Positions 53,043 through 62,133 of a stretch of 64,000 nt of DNA are shown here, piece after piece (position 1 is the first letter of the stretch; each line of letters begins with the position of its first letter). The position numbers and the translations under genes are program-made. The stretch comes from an uncultured Ruminococcus sp. Lineage in GTDB: Bacteria > Bacillota > Clostridia > Oscillospirales > Acutalibacteraceae. The DNA is taken from assembly GCA_904393835.1 (NCBI GenBank), contig CAJFNC010000002.1, positions 1-64,000 on the forward strand. The letters run 5' to 3'. The notes beneath the pieces are model-generated. The model did not search any database and was not told the origin of the DNA. It worked only from the letters and a program-made list of their open reading frames with translations.

Positions 53043-53993
53043 ATGATTTCTACCGTAATCAACGAGTCCCTCGGCCTTGAATTTCCGATCTTTCAGGGCG
53101 GTATGGCTTGGGTAGCAGACGCTTCGCTTGCCGCAGGAGTGTCAAACGCAGGCGGTCTGGGTATTATTGCAGCAATGAACTCAAACGGAGAACAGTTAAG
53201 AGAAGAAATCCGTAAATGCAAACAGCTTACAGATAAGCCGTTCGGAGTAAACATTATGCTTATGAGTCCGTTTGTTGCCGAGGTTGCGGACGTTGTTGTC
53301 GAAGAAGGCATCAAGGTTGTAACAACAGGCGCCGGTAACCCGGGCAAATATATGGCTAAGTGGCTTGAGGCAGGCATCAAGGTTATTCCCGTTGTCCCCA
53401 GCGTTGCGCTTGCGCGTAAGATGGAAAAAGACGGCGCGTTCGCGGTAATCGCAGAGGGCGGTGAATCGGGCGGTCATATCGGTGACCTCACTACAATGGC
53501 TCTTGTACCTCAGGTTGTAGATGCAGTATCAATCCCCGTTATTGCCGCAGGCGGCATTGCAGACGGCAGACAGATTGCAGCTGCTTTTATGCTCGGCGCA
53601 GTCGGCGTTCAGGTCGGTACAAGATTCCTTGTTGCAAAGGAATGTACAATTTCTCAGGAATACAAAAATAAGGTGCTCAAAGCAAAAGATATTGATACCG
53701 TTGTTACCGGTAAAAGACTCGGTCATCCCGTTCGTTCAATCAGAAACTCATTTACAAGAGAATATACAAAGGCAGAGTACAACGCCAGCGTTGTTCCGGA
53801 CGAAGAGCTTGAACAAATGGGCACCGGCGCACTCAGATTGGCTGCAAGAGGCGGCGATGTTTCAAAAGGCTGCGTGCTCGCAGGTCAGGTTGCAGGTATG
53901 GTCAAGAAAGAGCAGACTGCACGCGAAATGATTGTCGAGATGTTTGAACAGGCAGAAAATACTTTGAACGGAGCTGCAAAATGGGTAAAATAG
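53043..53993 (+). CDS. fabK: enoyl-ACP reductase II
   Basis: An FMN-dependent reductase (316 aa) that completes the fatty-acid elongation cycle in place of FabI. Typical stretches are FPIFQGGMAWVAD (about 15-27), GGLGIIAAMN, PFGVNIMLMSP, and the FMN phosphate-binding AAGGIADGRQIAAA (about 170-183). ATG 53043 has AAGGAG upstream. It is the first gene of the nine-gene operon. FabK-type enzymes are not inhibited by triclosan; this is family knowledge. Confidence 0.94.
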   Translation: MISTVINESLGLEFPIFQGGMAWVADASLAAGVSNAGGLGIIAAMNSNGEQLREEIRKCKQLTDKPFGVNIMLMSPFVAEVADVVVEEGIKVVTTGAGNPGKYMAKWLEAGIKVIPVVPSVALARKMEKDGAFAVIAEGGESGGHIGDLTTMALVPQVVDAVSIPVIAAGGIADGRQIAAAFMLGAVGVQVGTRFLVAKECTISQEYKNKVLKAKDIDTVVTGKRLGHPVRSIRNSFTREYTKAEYNASVVPDEELEQMGTGALRLAARGGDVSKGCVLAGQVAGMVKKEQTAREMIVEMFEQAENTLNGAAKWVK

Positions 53994-54883
53994 CATTTAT
54001 TTTTTCAGGGCAGGGCGCTCAGTACAGCGGTATGGGTAAAGAATTATATGACAATTCGCCTGCCGCGAAAGCAGTATATGATATGGCTGATTCCATAAGA
54101 AAAGGCACTTCAAAGCAGTGCTTTGAGGGCACAACCGAAGAACTCTGCAAAACAGTAAACACTCAGCCCTGCGTATTTACGGCAGATTTGGCTGCGGCTT
54201 ATGCTCTTGTTGAAAAAGGCATAAAGCCCGACTGCGTTGCGGGATTTTCTCTGGGTGAAATTGCAGCGCTTGCGTTTTCAAAAATGCTCTCCGACGAAGA
54301 GGCTTTTAAGCTTGTCTGCAAAAGAGGAGAGCTTATGGACAAGGCGGCAACCGAAAATCCCGGTGCAATGGCTGCCGTTATGAAGATTTCACCCGAACAG
54401 GTTGAGGAGATTTGCTCAAAGTTTGACAAAACTTATCCCGTAAACTACAATTCGCCTGCTCAGACCGTTGTCGCTACCACAAGCGAAAACGCCGACGCGT
54501 TTTGCGAGGCTGTAAAAGAAGCAGGCGGCAGGGCAAAGCTTTTGGCGGTAAGCGGCGCGTTCCATTCACCGTTTATGGCTGACGCCGCAAAGGGACTTGA
54601 GGAATATATGAAAGACATTGAGTTTTCACAGCCGCAGACGGTTATTTATTCTGATGTTACAGCACAGCCGTATGAGGGTGACTTTAAGGCGCTTGTAAAA
54701 GCTCAGGTGGAAAGTCCCGTTAAGTGGCAGACAATTGTGGAAAATATGATTGCAGACGGCGTTGACACCTTTATCGAGGTAGGCGTAGGCAAAACTCTTA
54801 CGAGTCTTGTAAAGAGAATCAACGGCGATGTCAAGGCATTTAAGGTTGAAACTACCGCCGACATCAAAGCACTGGAACTGTAA
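53981..54883 (+). CDS. fabD: malonyl-CoA:ACP transacylase
   Basis: Moves malonyl from CoA to ACP; 300 aa. The oxyanion region is FSGQGAQYSGMG (8-19), the nucleophile Ser90 is in GFSLGE, and the catalytic His lies in SGAFHSPFM (about 193-201). It overlaps the 3' end of fabK by 13 bp with a GGAGC ribosome site inside fabK, indicating coupling. Confidence 0.95.
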   Translation: MGKIAFIFSGQGAQYSGMGKELYDNSPAAKAVYDMADSIRKGTSKQCFEGTTEELCKTVNTQPCVFTADLAAAYALVEKGIKPDCVAGFSLGEIAALAFSKMLSDEEAFKLVCKRGELMDKAATENPGAMAAVMKISPEQVEEICSKFDKTYPVNYNSPAQTVVATTSENADAFCEAVKEAGGRAKLLAVSGAFHSPFMADAAKGLEEYMKDIEFSQPQTVIYSDVTAQPYEGDFKALVKAQVESPVKWQTIVENMIADGVDTFIEVGVGKTLTSLVKRINGDVKAFKVETTADIKALEL

Positions 54884-54929
54884 CTTGAAGTATAAAAATA
54901 ATTCAATTCGGTTTACTCGGAGGTAAAAA

Positions 54930-55673
54930 ATGAATTTTGAAAATAAAACGGCCATCGTTACAGGTGGCTCAAGAGGTATCGGCCTCGCAATTGCAACCAA
55001 GCTTGCTCAGGGCGGCGCAAACATTGCAATTCTTTATGTAGGCGACGAGAGCGAAGGCTTAAAGGCAAAAGAGGAACTCTCACAGTACGGCACAAAGATT
55101 GAGCAGTATTTCTGCGACGTTTCAAATTTTGAAGAGTCAAAGAACGTTGTAGATAAAATTATTGAAGATTTCGGCGGCATTGATATTCTTGTAAATAATG
55201 CAGGTATTACACGCGACAAACTTGTTCTTAATATGGACGAAAAAGACTTTGACGCGGTTATCAACGTAAACCTCAAGGGTACATTCAATATGATTAAGCA
55301 TACGTATAAGCACTTTATGAAAAAGCGTTACGGCAGAATTGTCAGCACTTCTTCTATTGTCGGCTTAATCGGCAACGCAGGTCAGGCTAACTATTCCGCG
55401 TCAAAAGCAGGTATTATCGGCCTTACAAAGTCAGTTGCCAAAGAGCTTGCAGGCAGAGGCGTTACCTGCAACGCAATTGCTCCCGGATATATCGGCACAG
55501 ATATGACAAATGTGCTTTCGGATAAAGTTAAAGACGCTATGAAAGCTCAGATTCCAGCAAAACGCATCGGTACTCCCGAAGACGTGGCAAAGGTTGCAGC
55601 TTTCCTGTGCTCTGACGAAGCTGCTTATGTTACAGGCGAAGTTGTCAGAGTTGACGGCGGACTTGCAATGTAA
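54930..55673 (+). CDS. fabG: 3-oxoacyl-ACP reductase
   Basis: NADPH-dependent ketoacyl reductase of 247 aa. TGGSRGIG (11-18), NNAG (89-92), Ser141/142, Tyr155 and Lys159 (YSASK) form the SDR active site, and the C-terminal AAYVTGEVVRVDGGLAM is characteristic of FabG. Its position between fabD and fabF marks it as the fatty-acid enzyme, unlike the SDR at 19870. The ribosome site is CGGAGG. Confidence 0.96.
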   Translation: MNFENKTAIVTGGSRGIGLAIATKLAQGGANIAILYVGDESEGLKAKEELSQYGTKIEQYFCDVSNFEESKNVVDKIIEDFGGIDILVNNAGITRDKLVLNMDEKDFDAVINVNLKGTFNMIKHTYKHFMKKRYGRIVSTSSIVGLIGNAGQANYSASKAGIIGLTKSVAKELAGRGVTCNAIAPGYIGTDMTNVLSDKVKDAMKAQIPAKRIGTPEDVAKVAAFLCSDEAAYVTGEVVRVDGGLAM

Positions 55674-55688
55674 TCGGAGGTAACACAA

Positions 55689-56918
55689 ATGAGCAGAAGA
55701 GTAGTAGTAACAGGTATCGGCGCAATTACACCGGTCGGAAACGACATTGACACTATGTGGAACAATATGGTAAACGGTGTTTGCGGTATTGAAACAATCA
55801 CTGAATTTGACACAAGCGAACTCAAGGTTCATATTGCAGGTACAATAAAGAACTTTGAGCCCGAAAAATATATTGAAAAAAGAGAACTCAGAAAACTTGA
55901 CCTCTACACACAGTACGCAATTGCGGCTGCACAGCAGGCAGTTGATGACAGTAAAATTCTCGGCACAATTGATGAAACACGTTTCGGTGTTTACATCGGC
56001 GCAGGCCTTGGAGGTCTTCACACATTTGAAAAGAACACTATCGCCATGGCTAACGGCGGCGCAAAGAAAGTTTCTCCTTTCTTTATTCCGATGATGATCG
56101 GCAATATCGCAACAGGTAACGTTGCAATTCGCTTTAAGGCAAAGGGCGCTACACTTTCCGTTATGAGCGCGTGTGCGACAGGCGCTCACTCAATCGGCGA
56201 GGCTTTTCACGCAATCAAGGACGGCTACGCTGACGCAATTATCGCGGGCGGTACGGAGGCAGTTCTTTCTCCTCTTACAATCGCGGGTTTTCAGAACATA
56301 AAAGCATTGTCAACTAATCCCGACCCCACTTGTGCGTCACGTCCGTTTGACAAAAACCGCGACGGCTTTGTAATGGGCGAGGGCGCAGGTATGCTCATTC
56401 TTGAGGAATACGAGCACGCAAAGGCAAGAGGCGCCAAGATTTATGCGGAGTTTGCCGGATACGGTAACACATGCGACGCTTATCACGTTACAGCTCCCGA
56501 GCCCAACGGCGAAGGACTTGCAAGAGCTATCAAGGTCGCTGTTGCCGAGGCAGGAGTTGCCGACGACGCTCAGATTTACATCAACGCACACGGTACAAGC
56601 ACGCATCTCAACGACCTTACCGAAACAATGGCTATCAAATCAGCTTTAGGTGACAAGGCATATGACGCAAATATAAGCTCAACAAAATCAATGACAGGTC
56701 ATATGCTCGGCGCAACAGGCGCGGTAGAGGCTATCGTTGCGGTTCTCGCAATCAAAAACGGAATTATTCCGCCGACAATCAGCCTGAATGAACCGGACGA
56801 GGAGCTTGATCTCAACTACACACCCAACAAAGCTGTTAAGCGTGACGTTGATGTTGCTCTTTCAACCAACCTCGGCTTCGGCGGTCACGACGCTTGCGTT
56901 GCATTTAAAAAGATTTAA
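55689..56918 (+). CDS. fabF: 3-oxoacyl-ACP synthase II
   Basis: Condensing enzyme for chain elongation, 409 aa. Catalytic Cys162 lies in SACATGAHS; the two His are in NAHGTSTHLND (about 299) and GHMLGATGAVE (about 335). CGGAGG precedes the ATG. The initiating enzyme FabH is not in this window. Confidence 0.96.
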   Translation: MSRRVVVTGIGAITPVGNDIDTMWNNMVNGVCGIETITEFDTSELKVHIAGTIKNFEPEKYIEKRELRKLDLYTQYAIAAAQQAVDDSKILGTIDETRFGVYIGAGLGGLHTFEKNTIAMANGGAKKVSPFFIPMMIGNIATGNVAIRFKAKGATLSVMSACATGAHSIGEAFHAIKDGYADAIIAGGTEAVLSPLTIAGFQNIKALSTNPDPTCASRPFDKNRDGFVMGEGAGMLILEEYEHAKARGAKIYAEFAGYGNTCDAYHVTAPEPNGEGLARAIKVAVAEAGVADDAQIYINAHGTSTHLNDLTETMAIKSALGDKAYDANISSTKSMTGHMLGATGAVEAIVAVLAIKNGIIPPTISLNEPDEELDLNYTPNKAVKRDVDVALSTNLGFGGHDACVAFKKI

Positions 56919-56938
56919 TCTGAGAGGACAGAGTTTAT

Positions 56939-57385
56939 ATGTACAGCTTAGAAGAAATTAAAGAGTTTATAACATTACTTGAAAATTCAACACTTTCAGT
57001 TCTTGAATTACAAAAAGAGGACGGCTCAAAAGTTCGTCTTGAAAAGCCGGGTCAGCCCGTTGCAACCGTAGTTTCGGCTGCGGCTCCCGCTCCTGCGGTA
57101 AGCGTTCCCGCCTCGACTCCTGCACCCGCTGCGGAGGCTGAGACAGGCAGCGGCAAAACAATCAACGCTCCCATGGTAGGCGTATTTTACGCTGCGTCGG
57201 CTCCGGGAAAAGAACCTTATGTCAGCGTAGGCACAAAGGTTAACAAAGGAGATGTAGTCTGCATTATCGAGGCTATGAAATGTATGAACGAAATCCAGGC
57301 TGAAGAGGACGGCGAAATCACCGAAATTCTTGTTAAGGACGGAGATTTGGTAGAATACGGTCAGCCGCTTTTCAAAATCAGATAA
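56939..57385 (+). CDS. accB: biotin carboxyl carrier protein of acetyl-CoA carboxylase
   Basis: A 148-aa carrier for the carboxybiotin arm. The N-terminal helix region is followed by a Pro/Ala-rich swinging linker (about 38-68) and the biotinyl domain with EAMKCMNEI, where Lys114 takes the biotin. Residue 115 is Cys, where Met or Leu is usual. It is placed before fabZ and the other acc genes. Confidence 0.95.
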   Translation: MYSLEEIKEFITLLENSTLSVLELQKEDGSKVRLEKPGQPVATVVSAAAPAPAVSVPASTPAPAAEAETGSGKTINAPMVGVFYAASAPGKEPYVSVGTKVNKGDVVCIIEAMKCMNEIQAEEDGEITEILVKDGDLVEYGQPLFKIR

Positions 57386-57397
57386 CGGAGAATTAAT

Positions 57398-57817
57398 ATG
57401 AATCAGGAAGAAATTAAAAAAATACTTCCCCACCGTGACAATATGCTTTTGGTTGAAGAGGCCGAAAGCGTTGACGAAAACACGGCAAAGGGCAGATATA
57501 CAATCAAAGGCGACGAATTTTTCCTTAAGGGTCACTTTCCGGGCAATCCCGTTGTGCCGGGAGTAATGCTCTGCGAAATGATGGGTCAGGCAAGCTGCTG
57601 TTTGCTTGCCGACAAGGTAAAAAACTGCACACCGTTTTTCACCAAGATGAACAACGTAAAGTTTAAAAGGCAGGTAAAGCCCGGCGACACACTTGAGAGT
57701 GTGTGCACCCTTACAAGAAGCAAGGGCGCTTTCTACTTTATTGACGCAAAGGGATATGTTGACGGCAAGCTTTGCGTAAGCGCGGAACTTTCGTTTGCGT
57801 TGGTTGAAAATAAGTAA
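57398..57817 (+). CDS. fabZ: 3-hydroxyacyl-ACP dehydratase
   Basis: A hot-dog fold dehydratase of 139 aa. The catalytic pair is His46 in GHFPGNPVVPGV and Glu60 in LCEMMGQ. The ribosome site is CGGAG. It removes water from hydroxyacyl-ACP before FabK reduces the double bond. Confidence 0.96.
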   Translation: MNQEEIKKILPHRDNMLLVEEAESVDENTAKGRYTIKGDEFFLKGHFPGNPVVPGVMLCEMMGQASCCLLADKVKNCTPFFTKMNNVKFKRQVKPGDTLESVCTLTRSKGAFYFIDAKGYVDGKLCVSAELSFALVENK

Positions 57818-57845
57818 TTTTACCGATTATTTTGGATGTGAAGAA

Positions 57846-59204
57846 ATGTTTTCAAAAATTTTAATTGCAAACCGCGGTGAAATTGCGGTAAGAATAATTC
57901 GTGCGTGCCGTGAAATGGGTATTTCCACCGTTGCGATTTATTCGGAGGCGGACAGGGACGCAATGCATGTTCAGCTTGCAGATGAAAGCTATTGCGTCGG
58001 CGGCAGCAGAGTTGCCGACAGTTACCTTAATATGCCTGCAATCTTAACGGTTGCCGTTGAAACGGGCGCTCAGGCCATTCACCCCGGCTACGGCCTTTTG
58101 TCTGAAAATGCAAAATTTGTTTCACTCTGTGAGCAGTGCAACATAAACTTTATCGGTCCTACATCCGATATGATAAAAATGCTCGGCGATAAAGACATCG
58201 CTCGCAAAACAATGCGTGCCGCGGGTGTTCCGGTAACACCCGGCTGCGATATTGTTGAAGATGTTGAGCAGGCTAAAGCAGAAGCTGAAAAAATCGGCTT
58301 TCCATTGCTTATCAAAGCACGTTCGGGCGGCGGCGGAAAGGGTATCCGCAAGGTTGAATGTATAGAGGATTTTGAAGAAGCGTTTTTGTCGGCTTCGTCC
58401 GAGGCTCAGTCGGCATTCGGCGACGGCGCATGCTATCTTGAAAAATTCATTCACCCCGTAAAGCACATCGAAATGCAGCTTTTGTGCGATAAATACGGGA
58501 ATATAATTTGTCTGGGTGAAAGAGAATGTTCTGTTCAGCGCAAAAATCAAAAGATGATTGAGGAGAGTCCCAGCCCGGCTCTTGACGATAAAACACGTAA
58601 AGAAATGATGAAAGCTGCCGTTAAGGCGGCAAAGGCCGTAAATTACATAAACGCAGGTACGGTAGAATTTTTGCTCGATACGGACAACAACTTCTACTTT
58701 ATGGAAATGAATACACGTTTGCAGGTTGAACACGGCGTAACCGAAATGGTAACCGGTCTTGACATTGTTCAGTGGCAGATTCGCATTGCCGCAGGCGCAA
58801 AATTATCGAGAACTCAGGACAGTATCTTTACGCACGGCAATGTCATTGAATGTCGAATCAATGCAGAAAATCCCGAAAAGGGATTCCGTCCCAGCTGCGG
58901 CAGAATTACAAGACTGCACACACCGGGCGGCTCGTTTGTGCGTTTTGACACGGCTATTTACCAGGACTACTTTGTTCCGCCTTACTACGATTCAATGATC
59001 GGCAAACTAATTGTTCAGGCGAGAAGCAGGGCAGAGGCTATACGTAAAATGAAGATGGCTTTGTCGGAACTTACAATTGACGGCATTGACATCAACCGCG
59101 ACCTGCTTGCCGAAATTTTGTCTGACGAACAGTTTGTAAGCGGAGAATACACCACCGACTTTATGGAAGAATTTGAGAAAAAGCATAGAGATAAAATGAC
59201 TTAA
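57846..59204 (+). CDS. accC: biotin carboxylase subunit of acetyl-CoA carboxylase
   Basis: ATP-dependent carboxylation of biotin on AccB. ATG 57846 gives the standard N-terminus MFSKILIANRGEIAVRIIRAC and 452 aa. The ATP-grasp glycine loop is SGGGGKGIRK (about 160-169), and EMNTRLQVEHGVTE (about 288-301) holds catalytic Glu and Arg residues. The frame opens at 57795 inside fabZ, but that extension has no ribosome site. Confidence 0.96.
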   Translation: MFSKILIANRGEIAVRIIRACREMGISTVAIYSEADRDAMHVQLADESYCVGGSRVADSYLNMPAILTVAVETGAQAIHPGYGLLSENAKFVSLCEQCNINFIGPTSDMIKMLGDKDIARKTMRAAGVPVTPGCDIVEDVEQAKAEAEKIGFPLLIKARSGGGGKGIRKVECIEDFEEAFLSASSEAQSAFGDGACYLEKFIHPVKHIEMQLLCDKYGNIICLGERECSVQRKNQKMIEESPSPALDDKTRKEMMKAAVKAAKAVNYINAGTVEFLLDTDNNFYFMEMNTRLQVEHGVTEMVTGLDIVQWQIRIAAGAKLSRTQDSIFTHGNVIECRINAENPEKGFRPSCGRITRLHTPGGSFVRFDTAIYQDYFVPPYYDSMIGKLIVQARSRAEAIRKMKMALSELTIDGIDINRDLLAEILSDEQFVSGEYTTDFMEEFEKKHRDKMT

Positions 59205-59216
59205 TTTTTGTGCAAG

Positions 59217-59257
59217 TTCGTTTGCCCACGGACGAAATTTTGCAAATTTACGTGGGC
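59217..59257 (+). promoter_or_regulatory. alternative hairpins in the accC-accD gap
   Basis: GCCCACG (59224-59230) can pair with CGTGGGC (59251-59257), just before the AAAGG ribosome site of accD. Overlapping it, TTCGT (59217-59221) can pair with ACGAA (59232-59236). The two structures exclude each other. A role in translation control of accD is speculative. Confidence 0.3.
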
Positions 59258-59278
59258 TGAAAGGCTATGTGACACATT

Positions 59279-60151
59279 ATGGATTTATTTTCTTTCAGAA
59301 AACCGAAAAATGAACTCGAGTCACTTCCCGACGAACAGCAAAATGTTCCTTTTGTCCCCGATGAAATGTGGGTTAAGTGTCCAAAATGCAATACAATGCT
59401 TTTGACAACTGACCTTGAAGAAAATCACCGCATTTGCACTAAGTGTAACCACCACTTCAGAATGAACGCGAGACAGAGAATTGAAATGATTGCCGACAAG
59501 GACAGTTTTTGCGAGCATGACGGAGAACTTGAAAGCAAAAATATCCTCAATTTCCCCGGATATGACCGGAAGCTTGAAAAGGCAAGGGCAAAGGGCGCAA
59601 GGGAATCCGTTGTGTGCGGAAAGTGTAAAATTGAGGGCATTGACGTTGTTATGTGCGTAATGGACTCAGACTTTATGATGGGAAGTATGGGTACTGTTAC
59701 AGGTGAGAGAATTACGCGTGCGTTTGAACACGCCACCGAAAAAGGGCTTCCCGTAATTGTCTTTACGGTTTCGGGCGGCGCCAGAATGCAGGAGGGTATT
59801 TTATCGCTTATGCAGATGGCAAAAACTTCGGCTGCGGTTAAGCGCCACAGCGACGCAGGTCTGTTGTACATAACCGTGCTTACCGACCCCACAACGGGCG
59901 GCGTTACTGCGTCGTTCGCAATGGAAGGCGACATCATTCTTGCCGAGCCCGATACGCTTGTCGGATTTGCGGGACCGAGAGTTATTGAACAGACTATCCG
60001 TCAAAAGCTGCCAAAAGACTTCCAGACCTCGGAGTTTGTCAAGGAAAAGGGATTTATTGACGCGGTTGTAAGCAGAGACGATCTCAAAAATACTCTTGTG
60101 AAGCTCTTAAAATTGCATGGCTATATATGCGAGGAGGGTGACAGGCAATGA
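59279..60151 (+). CDS. accD: acetyl-CoA carboxylase carboxyltransferase subunit beta
   Basis: Zinc-containing half of the carboxyltransferase, 290 aa. The zinc ribbon uses Cys34, Cys37, Cys53 and Cys56 (CPKC...CTKC). The carboxyltransferase core has [11 protein letters not shown] (about 136), [10 protein letters not shown] and [12 protein letters not shown]. The last bases overlap accA by four (ATGA), so both halves are made together. Confidence 0.96.
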   Translation: MDLFSFRKPKNELESLPDEQQNVPFVPDEMWVKCPKCNTMLLTTDLEENHRICTKCNHHFRMNARQRIEMIADKDSFCEHDGELESKNILNFPGYDRKLEKARAKGARESVVCGKCKIEGIDVVMCVMDSDFMMGSMGTVTGERITRAFEHATEKGLPVIVFTVSGGARMQEGILSLMQMAKTSAAVKRHSDAGLLYITVLTDPTTGGVTASFAMEGDIILAEPDTLVGFAGPRVIEQTIRQKLPKDFQTSEFVKEKGFIDAVVSRDDLKNTLVKLLKLHGYICEEGDRQ

Positions 60152-60933
60152 CGGCTTATGATAAGGTTATGGCAGCGCGTGACGCAAACAAGCTCACGTC
60201 TGTTGATTATATTTCAAAAATGTTCGGCGACAGCTTTATTGAGTTGCACGGCGACCGCAGATTTGCCGACGACAAGGCAATTGTTGCAGGTCTCGCTATG
60301 CTCTTTGACACACCTGTCACCGTAATAGGAATAGAAAAAGGCAGAAATACAAAGGAACGCATTGAGCGCAATTTTGGACAGGCTCATCCCGAAGGTTACA
60401 GAAAAGCCTTAAGGCTGATGAAACAGGCTGAAAAGTTTCACCGCCCCATACTGTGCCTTGTAGATACAAGCGGCGCGTACTGCGGAATCAGCGCAGAAGA
60501 GCGTGGACAGGGTCAGGCTATTGCCGAAAATATTCTTGAGATGTCAACGCTCAAGACTCCGATTCTCACCATTTTAATCGGTGAAGGCGGAAGCGGCGGC
60601 GCATTGGCACTGGCGGTTGCCGATGAAGTATGGATGCTTGAAAATGCCGTTTACTCGGTAATATCGCCCGAGGGTTGCGCATCAATACTTTGGAAAGACA
60701 GTTCAAAGGCTCCGCAGGCGGCAGAGGCACTCAAACTTACCGCTCAGGATTTGTTTGATTTGGGTGTAATTGAGCGTATTATTCGTCAGCCGAAGGCTGA
60801 GGATCAGGCTATGTTTGAAAGCCTTAAATTACTAATTAGCAGAACTTTTGAGAAAAATCTTGCGCTCAGCAGCGACGAACTTGTCAACGCGAGATACGAA
60901 CGGTTCAGAAAAATCGGCGTCCCTGCTGAATAA
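60148..60933 (+). CDS. accA: acetyl-CoA carboxylase carboxyltransferase subunit alpha
   Basis: Second half of the carboxyltransferase, 261 aa; shorter than the E. coli protein at the N-terminus, as in many Clostridia. Core motifs are [12 protein letters not shown] (about 31-42), the glycine-rich [19 protein letters not shown] and [12 protein letters not shown]. It is the last gene of the operon and is followed by a terminator. Confidence 0.95.
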   Translation: MTAYDKVMAARDANKLTSVDYISKMFGDSFIELHGDRRFADDKAIVAGLAMLFDTPVTVIGIEKGRNTKERIERNFGQAHPEGYRKALRLMKQAEKFHRPILCLVDTSGAYCGISAEERGQGQAIAENILEMSTLKTPILTILIGEGGSGGALALAVADEVWMLENAVYSVISPEGCASILWKDSSKAPQAAEALKLTAQDLFDLGVIERIIRQPKAEDQAMFESLKLLISRTFEKNLALSSDELVNARYERFRKIGVPAE

Positions 60934-60962
60934 AGGCTCCCCCTGCGGGGGCTTTTTTATTT
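60930..60962 (+). terminator. terminator of the fab/acc operon
   Basis: A CCCCC/GGGGG stem with outer AAAG/CTTT pairs and a small bulge is followed by a run of six T. Confidence 0.85.
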
Positions 60963-60985
60963 GACTGTTTTAGAAGTTTAGAATA

Positions 60986-61026
60986 TTTAACAAACAGGAT
61001 AATTTCCATCGCCTCTAAAGTTTGAA
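60986..61026 (+). repeat. copy F (internally deleted) of the dispersed repeat
   Basis: It begins with AACAAACAGGATAAT and continues through the 5' arm of hairpin 1 (GCCTCTAAAG), then jumps directly to the terminal TTTGAA of the element. It therefore looks like a copy with hairpins 2-4 removed. Confidence 0.65.
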
Positions 61027-61114
61027 GTCCAAACATCGTTATTGTAAAAAACTACACAGTATTGATATACAATATGACAATATTATGATAGATTTATAAA
61101 AAATAAAATAATAT

Positions 61115-61243
61115 AATAAACAGGATAATGTTACCCGCCTCTATAGGCGGTGTCAATTATTAAAATCCGGCGGCGGGACACAGTCCTCCACTGAATTTGC
61201 AGCGCAATACTCCGTTTGCTTTGATAAAAGCAAAGCTTTGAAT
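61115..61243 (+). repeat. copy C of the dispersed four-hairpin repeat
   Basis: Full-length copy. Hairpin 1 is CCGCC-TCTATA-GGCGG. The inner stem of hairpin 2 is GGAC-ACA-GTCC (61176-61186), covarying with GGAT/ATCC in copy B. Hairpin 3 is degraded (TACTCCGT replaces the 3' arm) and hairpin 4 is intact. It ends about 75 bp before the acetyltransferase gene, in the same orientation. Confidence 0.85.
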
Positions 61244-61316
61244 TGTACTGTTGCTAACGCATTTGCCGGGCGTTTAAAATTTATTTAATCTCAGAGGATG
61301 CAAGGGAGAAATAAAA

Positions 61317-61949
61317 ATGGATAACAGATACCGCAGAGACCACGAGATGGCGTACTTTTCCGACGAAAGCGTAATTGCCGAACAGATTGAAACAAAAAAG
61401 GTAATTCGTGAATATAACACCGTTATGCCGTTTGATTTAAAACAAGGAACACTGCTTCTCGACAAGGCGGGAATAAAGCACGGCGAAAATATTTATATTG
61501 AGCCCCCGTTCCATTGCGAGTACGGCACCCATATTCAGGTAGGCAAAAATTTTTACGCGAACACGGGATGTGTCATGCTCGACGTAGCCAAAGTTACCAT
61601 CGGCGACAACGTTTTGTTTGGACCGAATGTATGTATATATACGGCAGGACATCCGATTCACCCTGAAATCAGAAATTCGGGCTATGAGTATGGAATCCCG
61701 ATTGTAATCGGCGACAATGTTTGGATTGGCGGCAGCAGCGTAATTCTTCCCGGTGTAAAAATCGGCAGCAACACCGTAATAGGCGCGGGGAGCGTTGTTA
61801 CAAAGGACATTCCCGACAACGTGTGCGCCGCGGGTAATCCTTGCAGGGTAATACGTGAAATTACAGAGGCGGACAGACCGTATTACTTCAAGGACAGAAA
61901 ATTTGACGATGAAGTTCTAAATGAAATTAATTCAAAATTAAATCAATAA
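61317..61949 (+). CDS. maltose/galactoside O-acetyltransferase-like hexapeptide protein
   Basis: A 210-aa acetyl-CoA-dependent acetyltransferase with the left-handed beta helix. The N-terminal mac domain is followed by hexapeptide repeats with VKIGSNTVIGAGSVVTKDIPDN (split here as VKIGSNTVIG and AGSVVTKD) and the catalytic His in TAGHPIHPE (about 103-111). This is the Maa/LacA group; the natural sugar acceptor is uncertain. The ribosome site is GGGAG. Confidence 0.88.
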   Translation: MDNRYRRDHEMAYFSDESVIAEQIETKKVIREYNTVMPFDLKQGTLLLDKAGIKHGENIYIEPPFHCEYGTHIQVGKNFYANTGCVMLDVAKVTIGDNVLFGPNVCIYTAGHPIHPEIRNSGYEYGIPIVIGDNVWIGGSSVILPGVKIGSNTVIGAGSVVTKDIPDNVCAAGNPCRVIREITEADRPYYFKDRKFDDEVLNEINSKLNQ

Positions 61950-61950
61950 A

Positions 61951-61999
61951 ACAACCCCGGTAAGCGGCATTGCAACAGCCGTTTGTCGGGGATGTTTTT
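61951..61999 (+). terminator. terminator of the acetyltransferase gene
   Basis: Outer CCCCG/CGGGG and inner GCGGC/GCCGT-type pairs enclose a short loop, and the stem is followed by TTTTT. Confidence 0.7.
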
Positions 62000-62002
62000 C
62001 GT

Positions 62003-62133
62003 TTATTTAAGATTTAAATCAAGCGTATCGGTAACCTCACCGATAGTGTACATACCTTGGTCTCTTATGAAAGGGCGTTGTATTGCTCGTCAACATTAAA
62101 CACTGTAAAATCAGGGCTTATGTGTTCGCTCAT
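62003..62133 (-). pseudogene. possible frameshifted remnant of a small gene after the Nudix gene
   Basis: An ATG at 62133 (minus), inside the end of the Nudix gene, opens a frame reading MSEHISPDFTVFNVDEQYN and stops after 22 codons. A different frame then reads FIRDQGMYTIGEVTDTLDL and ends at TAA 62003. The two pieces look like one short protein broken by a one-base shift. I do not recognise it, and chance cannot be excluded. Confidence 0.3.

Larger units (their letters stand above)
60963..61316. other. intergenic region holding two repeat copies
   Basis: About 350 bp between the accA terminator and the acetyltransferase. It contains the deleted repeat copy F (60986-61026), about 90 bp of AT-rich sequence and the full copy C (61115-61243). 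No gene is seen. Confidence 0.6.

Noticed and set aside
20631..61243. Interpretation of the dispersed repeat as a classical MITE
   Set aside because: The two ends are not inverted repeats of each other and I see no target-site duplications, so the label is not supported; a non-classical mobile element remains possible.
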